In this document: positions 60,265 to 64,000 of the stretch, one piece after another
Position numbering within the stretch: position 1 is the first letter of the stretch
Layout of the letters: each line of letters starts with the position of its first letter
Assembly (NCBI GenBank): GCA_036725345.1
Contig: DAIMEJ010000006.1
Location: forward strand, 1-64,000
DNA from: JAPLJU01 sp036725345
GTDB lineage: Bacteria; Desulfobacterota; Syntrophia; Syntrophales; UBA2192
Direction: 5' to 3'
DNA length: 64,000 bases
Notes under the pieces: model-generated
The model's input: the letters and a program-made list of their open reading frames with translations, nothing else
The model's database searches: none
What the model was told of the DNA's origin: nothing
Position numbers and translations under genes: made by a program

Positions 60265-63200
60265 TCAGGCCTTCAACTGCATCCGTATCTGCCCCGCAAT
60301 GATTTCCGCCGGTTCGCTGAACAGAGCCTCGAGGGGCATGGACTCGATATACCGGTCGCTCCACGGGATGTTGAACTCGTTGACGAGGTTGCGGATGTCG
60401 TTGAACCGGTGCCCCAGCACGTCGATTTTTTCCGGCAGGCTCAGCGTTTCGTTGTAGAGAATGTGAACGAGGAGCAGGTTCCGGACCCCCGGGCCGTCCC
60501 CCAGGAGCGGGATGATGATGATCGGAGCCCCGTCTGCCTTGCCCCGGCCGACATAGACCTGACCCGTGCCGACGATGGTTCTCTTTGCGCCCATGAGCAG
60601 TCGGGATTTTTCCACCCTCGAGCGCATCTCGAGGGCGATGCCTCCCTTTTTCAATATCGCAATCGTCGTGTCGTCGGTTGGGACCCCCTCATCATCGGTG
60701 TTTTCGATTTTATAGAGGGTGTAGCCCCGCACGCCGGCGACGGCCTTCTGGATCCGATCGAGGGTCAGGATATTCTCGGCCCTCAGGTTCTTCGCGGAGA
60801 AATTGAGGTTGCCGAGCAGGTCGAAGAGGACGCCCCGGAGCATCTCTTCCTTGCGGCTCGTTCCGACGGTGACCGTCTTGGCCTGGTGGCGGATGGCGTC
60901 GATGGGACGCGACAGCTCGTCGATGGCATGCCCGAAAGCGATGTTCAGCAACTCGATGGGCGAAGCGTTGCCGCCGCTGTCGCCGAAGTCGCTCCAGAAG
61001 TCTTCCAGGGGGAGTTTCCCCGCCACGTATTTCGTCAGAAGCGAGATATCCGTCATGGTGCGGGCGTTGGCGAGGGTGAGGGCGCCTCGGTTCTTGCGTT
61101 CGTTGAACTGCTCCGAAAAATCCTTCAGCACCCGGTGGAGGTTGCGGTCGAAGATCCGCTGGTAGAGGGTGTAGTTCTTGTGATCCTGCTCGACGACGGC
61201 GAGACTCAGTTCCTTGCGGAACTCCCTGAAGAAGGCGGCGTCGTCGTCGATGCTGCAGGCGGCGTAGTAGCCCCAGAGGTGTCCGGCCAGCGTGTTGAGG
61301 ATCACCGGCAGCGGCGTGGGCGCCCGGGGGATGCGGATCACGGAATCGGCGATCCCGTCGAAGCGCGTTTCACCCTCATCGGCGAAAACGACGACGGAGG
61401 CCTTGTGCGCCTTGAAGATGGCTGTGTCCTTGATGACATCACCCGTGACCGTCTCGGGATTGCCTGCGGCGCAGACGAGGATGAGGGGTTCCGAGGAGAG
61501 GTCGATGTGCTTCTTGTCCTCGATGAAGTCCGACGAGATGGTTTTATAGCAGAGCTCCGACAGCTTGATGCGGATCTCGTCGGCCGAGGCCTTGTTGGGA
61601 CCGTTTCCAACGACGGCCCAGTATTTCTTCGTCTTGGCGAGCTTTTCAGCCGACGTCCGGATGCCGTCTTTTTTCTCGAGGACACGGTTCATCAGATCCG
61701 GCGCCTTTTCCAGGCTGAGCAGTTCCCCCGCGATGAAATCGTCGCTGCGGGTTTTCAGAAACTGGGCGAGGCAGAGTCCCAGCGTGTAGCCCGCCACGAT
61801 CTGCGAGTAGAAAGCTTTCGTGGAGGCGACCGACATCTCGATGTCCCGCCCGTCGCTGGTGTAGAAGACGCCGTCGGATTTCGTCGTGATATCCGACTGG
61901 CGGCGGTTCACGATACTGAGGATCGCGGCACCGCGCTCGCCCGCCATGGCGACGGCGCGGTTCGTGTCCGTTGTCGTTCCCGACTGCGTGACGGCGATAA
62001 TCAGAGTGTCCCTGAGGTTTTCCTTGAGATCGAACCCGCTCATCTCAGACGCTTTCTTGGCTTCGATCTGCATGTCGCGCCCCTTGAGATACCGGGACAG
62101 GCCGTCGGCGATGGCGGCGCCCGCGATGGCCGCCGTGCCCTGGCCGATGACCGCGATGTGTCTTACCTGTTTCCGGAGGTTCTTAAGGAGCCTTTCCGGC
62201 AGGATATCGTGTCCGAGGTTGAAGACCACCCCTTTCCGGCCATCGGGTTTTTCGACGATCCGGTATTTGCCTCGCAGGGTCTTTTTCACGGAAAGCGCCG
62301 ACTCGGAGATCTCCTTCAGGAAATAGTGGGGGTAATTCCCCCGGTCGATGTCGCGGGTGGTGATCTCGGCCCTCTGCACCATGGACGCTGTCAATGCAAC
62401 GGGATGTCCGTCATAGGTGAGGGCGCGGATACCCGCGAGGCCGCCCGCCGAATACTGATCGAGCACGAAGATCTGCCCCGAGGTCTCCGGATGATCGGGG
62501 TCCCGGGGTTTTTCACCATCCATCTTGATGAAGTGCGGGGTGCCCTCCACGAGTCCGTAAAGCTCCGAGGCGAAGAGATACTGGTCCTCGCGCAAACCCA
62601 CGAAGAGCGCCTGACCGCTTCCCTTGAGGGCAAGGTAGATCTTCCCCGGCTCCGCGTTGCTCGTGAGCGCGATGGCATGGGAGCCCTCAAAATCGCTCAC
62701 GGCCAGGCGGAAGGCCTCCTCCAGGGTTTTCCCCTCGACGAGATAACGCTCGACCTGCAGGGGGATGATTTTCGTGTCCGACGTGATCTCAGGGGCAATC
62801 TCGCAGCGGCAGGTCGTTTCCAGGAGAGAGCGGAGCGTCTGGTAGTTGTCGATGTCGCCGTTGAGGACGACGCTGATGGTCCACCGGCCCGGACCGTAGG
62901 CGGGGTAGAAATGCACCCCGGCATCCGTCCCGCCGGCGATCTTCTCCGCGATATCCGCCGGGATTGCGCAGAGACCCGCGGGAGGGATCCGCCCTTCAGT
63001 TTCAGGCGCGCGGAGGGTGTAGCTGTTGATGGGGTGGCAATTCTCTTCAGTGATGGAACCCACAGAAGCCCAGCGGGTGTGGGCGAAGGCGGTTTCGGAA
63101 ACCACGGGTTCGGAGGCGAAGGCGTGAAGGATTTGGTCCGAGCGAACGGCTTCGCGAAGCCTGCGGACGTTATCACCGAGCTTGCCGACAATGGAAGCTG

Positions 63201-64000
63201 TTTTGTAGACGAAAGACAGGTAAACCCCTCCATCGGGCTGGCGATGATCCGCCACATGGATGGACCCGTTCATCAGATCGCCGCCCCTGGTTCTTTCGAC
63301 AAAGGCGCTGTAAAGATTTTTTTCTCGCAGTTGCGTCAATACCCTGTCAAGGTCTTCCCTTGTCCTCAGGGTGAAGGAAATCTGGATCCCTGCCGAGTCT
63401 CTTCCCCTGACCTCCAGACGGTCGATGCTGTTTAGGAGATCATTGATTTTCCGGTACTTTTCGAAGGCGACGGGACTGACCTCCTCGCGCCGGTCCCTGC
63501 CGGAGAGCCTCTCTATTTTTCCCAGGTTTGATAGAATGTCCCTGTCGAGGCTCCACACGATGTCCTTCAGGAGGGTCAGCCGGCTGTTGATGATCTCCAT
63601 CTCTTCGGTGGAGAAGGCGCTCGCCTGCTCTTCGACCGCGCTTTCTTCCCGGCGAAGGAGATCCCCCATCTGCCGGGCGAGTTCGGTGGACTTCGCCGTC
63701 TTTGCCGCCGATGCGAAGAGCTGCTGACAAGGGTTGTCCTGCTTGAGGGTGAGGGTGATCCTCTCGAGTTCCTGCAGGCCTTTCAGTCCGCCCAGGTAGC
63801 GGGACGCTTTAATGCGCCGGGAGAGCACATGATCCAAGATTCCTTCTTGAACACGGCAGAAGATCTTCCACATCCGGTTCGTGGGGTCGGGGGTCTTCGT
63901 CTCGCCGTGCTTTTTGATCGTGAGGATGCCTGCCAGTCCGCAGCACAGGGTGTCCTGCAGCAGGGGGAAGAAAACGATGCACCCCGGCGGGAGCGTTGAA
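60265..64000 (-). CDS. Very large GlmS-like glutamine aminotransferase with SIS domains (5' end outside window)
   Basis: The frame is open to the window edge, giving over 1,240 residues, about twice normal GlmS. Glutaminase parts are LQDTLCCGLAGIL (candidate nucleophile Cys), HTRWASVG, VLNGDIDNY and SDTKIIPL. Two SIS domains follow (TQSGTTTDTNRAVAMA and VVGNGPNKASADEI). An about 270-residue insert lies between the Cys and HTRW, and an about 300-residue extra C-terminal part has no known domain. The Cys is internal, so a propeptide would have to be removed if it works like class II glutaminases. It is followed by the beta-helix gene, glmM and nagB-like. Confidence 0.85.
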   Translation of the reverse strand, partial: STLPPGCIVFFPLLQDTLCCGLAGILTIKKHGETKTPDPTNRMWKIFCRVQEGILDHVLSRRIKASRYLGGLKGLQELERITLTLKQDNPCQQLFASAAKTAKSTELARQMGDLLRREESAVEEQASAFSTEEMEIINSRLTLLKDIVWSLDRDILSNLGKIERLSGRDRREEVSPVAFEKYRKINDLLNSIDRLEVRGRDSAGIQISFTLRTREDLDRVLTQLREKNLYSAFVERTRGGDLMNGSIHVADHRQPDGGVYLSFVYKTASIVGKLGDNVRRLREAVRSDQILHAFASEPVVSETAFAHTRWASVGSITEENCHPINSYTLRAPETEGRIPPAGLCAIPADIAEKIAGGTDAGVHFYPAYGPGRWTISVVLNGDIDNYQTLRSLLETTCRCEIAPEITSDTKIIPLQVERYLVEGKTLEEAFRLAVSDFEGSHAIALTSNAEPGKIYLALKGSGQALFVGLREDQYLFASELYGLVEGTPHFIKMDGEKPRDPDHPETSGQIFVLDQYSAGGLAGIRALTYDGHPVALTASMVQRAEITTRDIDRGNYPHYFLKEISESALSVKKTLRGKYRIVEKPDGRKGVVFNLGHDILPERLLKNLRKQVRHIAVIGQGTAAIAGAAIADGLSRYLKGRDMQIEAKKASEMSGFDLKENLRDTLIIAVTQSGTTTDTNRAVAMAGERGAAILSIVNRRQSDITTKSDGVFYTSDGRDIEMSVASTKAFYSQIVAGYTLGLCLAQFLKTRSDDFIAGELLSLEKAPDLMNRVLEKKDGIRTSAEKLAKTKKYWAVVGNGPNKASADEIRIKLSELCYKTISSDFIEDKKHIDLSSEPLILVCAAGNPETVTGDVIKDTAIFKAHKASVVVFADEGETRFDGIADSVIRIPRAPTPLPVILNTLAGHLWGYYAACSIDDDAAFFREFRKELSLAVVEQDHKNYTLYQRIFDRNLHRVLKDFSEQFNERKNRGALTLANARTMTDISLLTKYVAGKLPLEDFWSDFGDSGGNASPIELLNIAFGHAIDELSRPIDAIRHQAKTVTVGTSRKEEMLRGVLFDLLGNLNFSAKNLRAENILTLDRIQKAVAGVRGYTLYKIENTDDEGVPTDDTTIAILKKGGIALEMRSRVEKSRLLMGAKRTIVGTGQVYVGRGKADGAPIIIIPLLGDGPGVRNLLLVHILYNETLSLPEKIDVLGHRFNDIRNLVNEFNIPWSDRYIESMPLEALFSEPAEIIAGQIRMQLKA

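Noticed and set aside
60202..63435. A 1,077-codon open frame on the plus strand
   Set aside because: It lies antisense to the GlmS-like gene, shows no protein-like motifs, and such long antisense frames are common in GC-rich genes.

Overview
The window looks like chromosomal DNA from a GC-rich anaerobic bacterium, most likely of the former Deltaproteobacteria (Desulfobacterota, perhaps near Syntrophales). This is inferred from three gene sets: an Hdr-type electron-transfer cluster, a B12-dependent acyl-CoA mutase split into two subunits, and a PurS-PurS-PurL fusion with a separate PurQ. The assignment is from memory of the families, not from a search. No rRNA, tRNA, CRISPR array, insertion sequence or prophage was recognised.

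Layout. 1-9.2 kb (+): an SDR epimerase, a thioredoxin-fold DUF255 protein, two small exported or membrane proteins, a cysteine desulfurase, WrbA, MarC, and the two subunits of an unusual cobalamin-dependent mutase with a lipoprotein behind them. 9.2-20.6 kb: mixed single genes (flavin reductase, esterase, a 30-residue bS22-like protein, a spermidine-synthase-like membrane protein, a nucleobase permease, a receiver protein, YihY, SlyD, a secreted Lys-rich protein behind a sigma-54-like promoter, a DUF475/TerC protein and a PAS-only protein). 20.8-26.8 kb (-): Hsp33, a sterol-desaturase gene interrupted by an in-frame TGA, and five genes in the order hdrC-hdrB-hdrA-hdrC-hdrB. 27-30.6 kb (+): a biotin locus, birA with a clear BirA operator, then bioY and the two ECF module genes. 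30.7-31.6 kb: RNase D.

31.5-39.65 kb (-) is a compact accessory type II fatty-acid or polyene cluster: transacylase, acyl-CoA dehydrogenase, KAS III, FabA, FabG, FabZ, KAS II, ACP, acyltransferase and phosphopantetheinyl transferase. It has no recognisable enoyl reductase. A divergent promoter and operator region separates it from a membrane histidine kinase and an NtrC-type regulator (40.0-43.1 kb). Then come purL and purQ, with a long imperfect hairpin between them, an ABM-fold protein, YhbY, a frameshifted acyltransferase, a MotA/MotB-like pair behind a sigma-54-like promoter, and a group of small lipoproteins. The last 11 kb (-) hold pyrG, guaA and an amino-sugar operon: a very large GlmS-like protein running off the window, a left-handed beta-helix protein, GlmM and a NagB-like protein.

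The strongest candidates for unusual biology are the sHdr-like cluster, the mutase with changed active-site residues, the reductase-less acyl-chain cluster with its divergent two-component system, and the amino-sugar operon with its oversized GlmS. Many intergenic regions also carry degenerate 7-10 base repeats, often arranged as hairpins.
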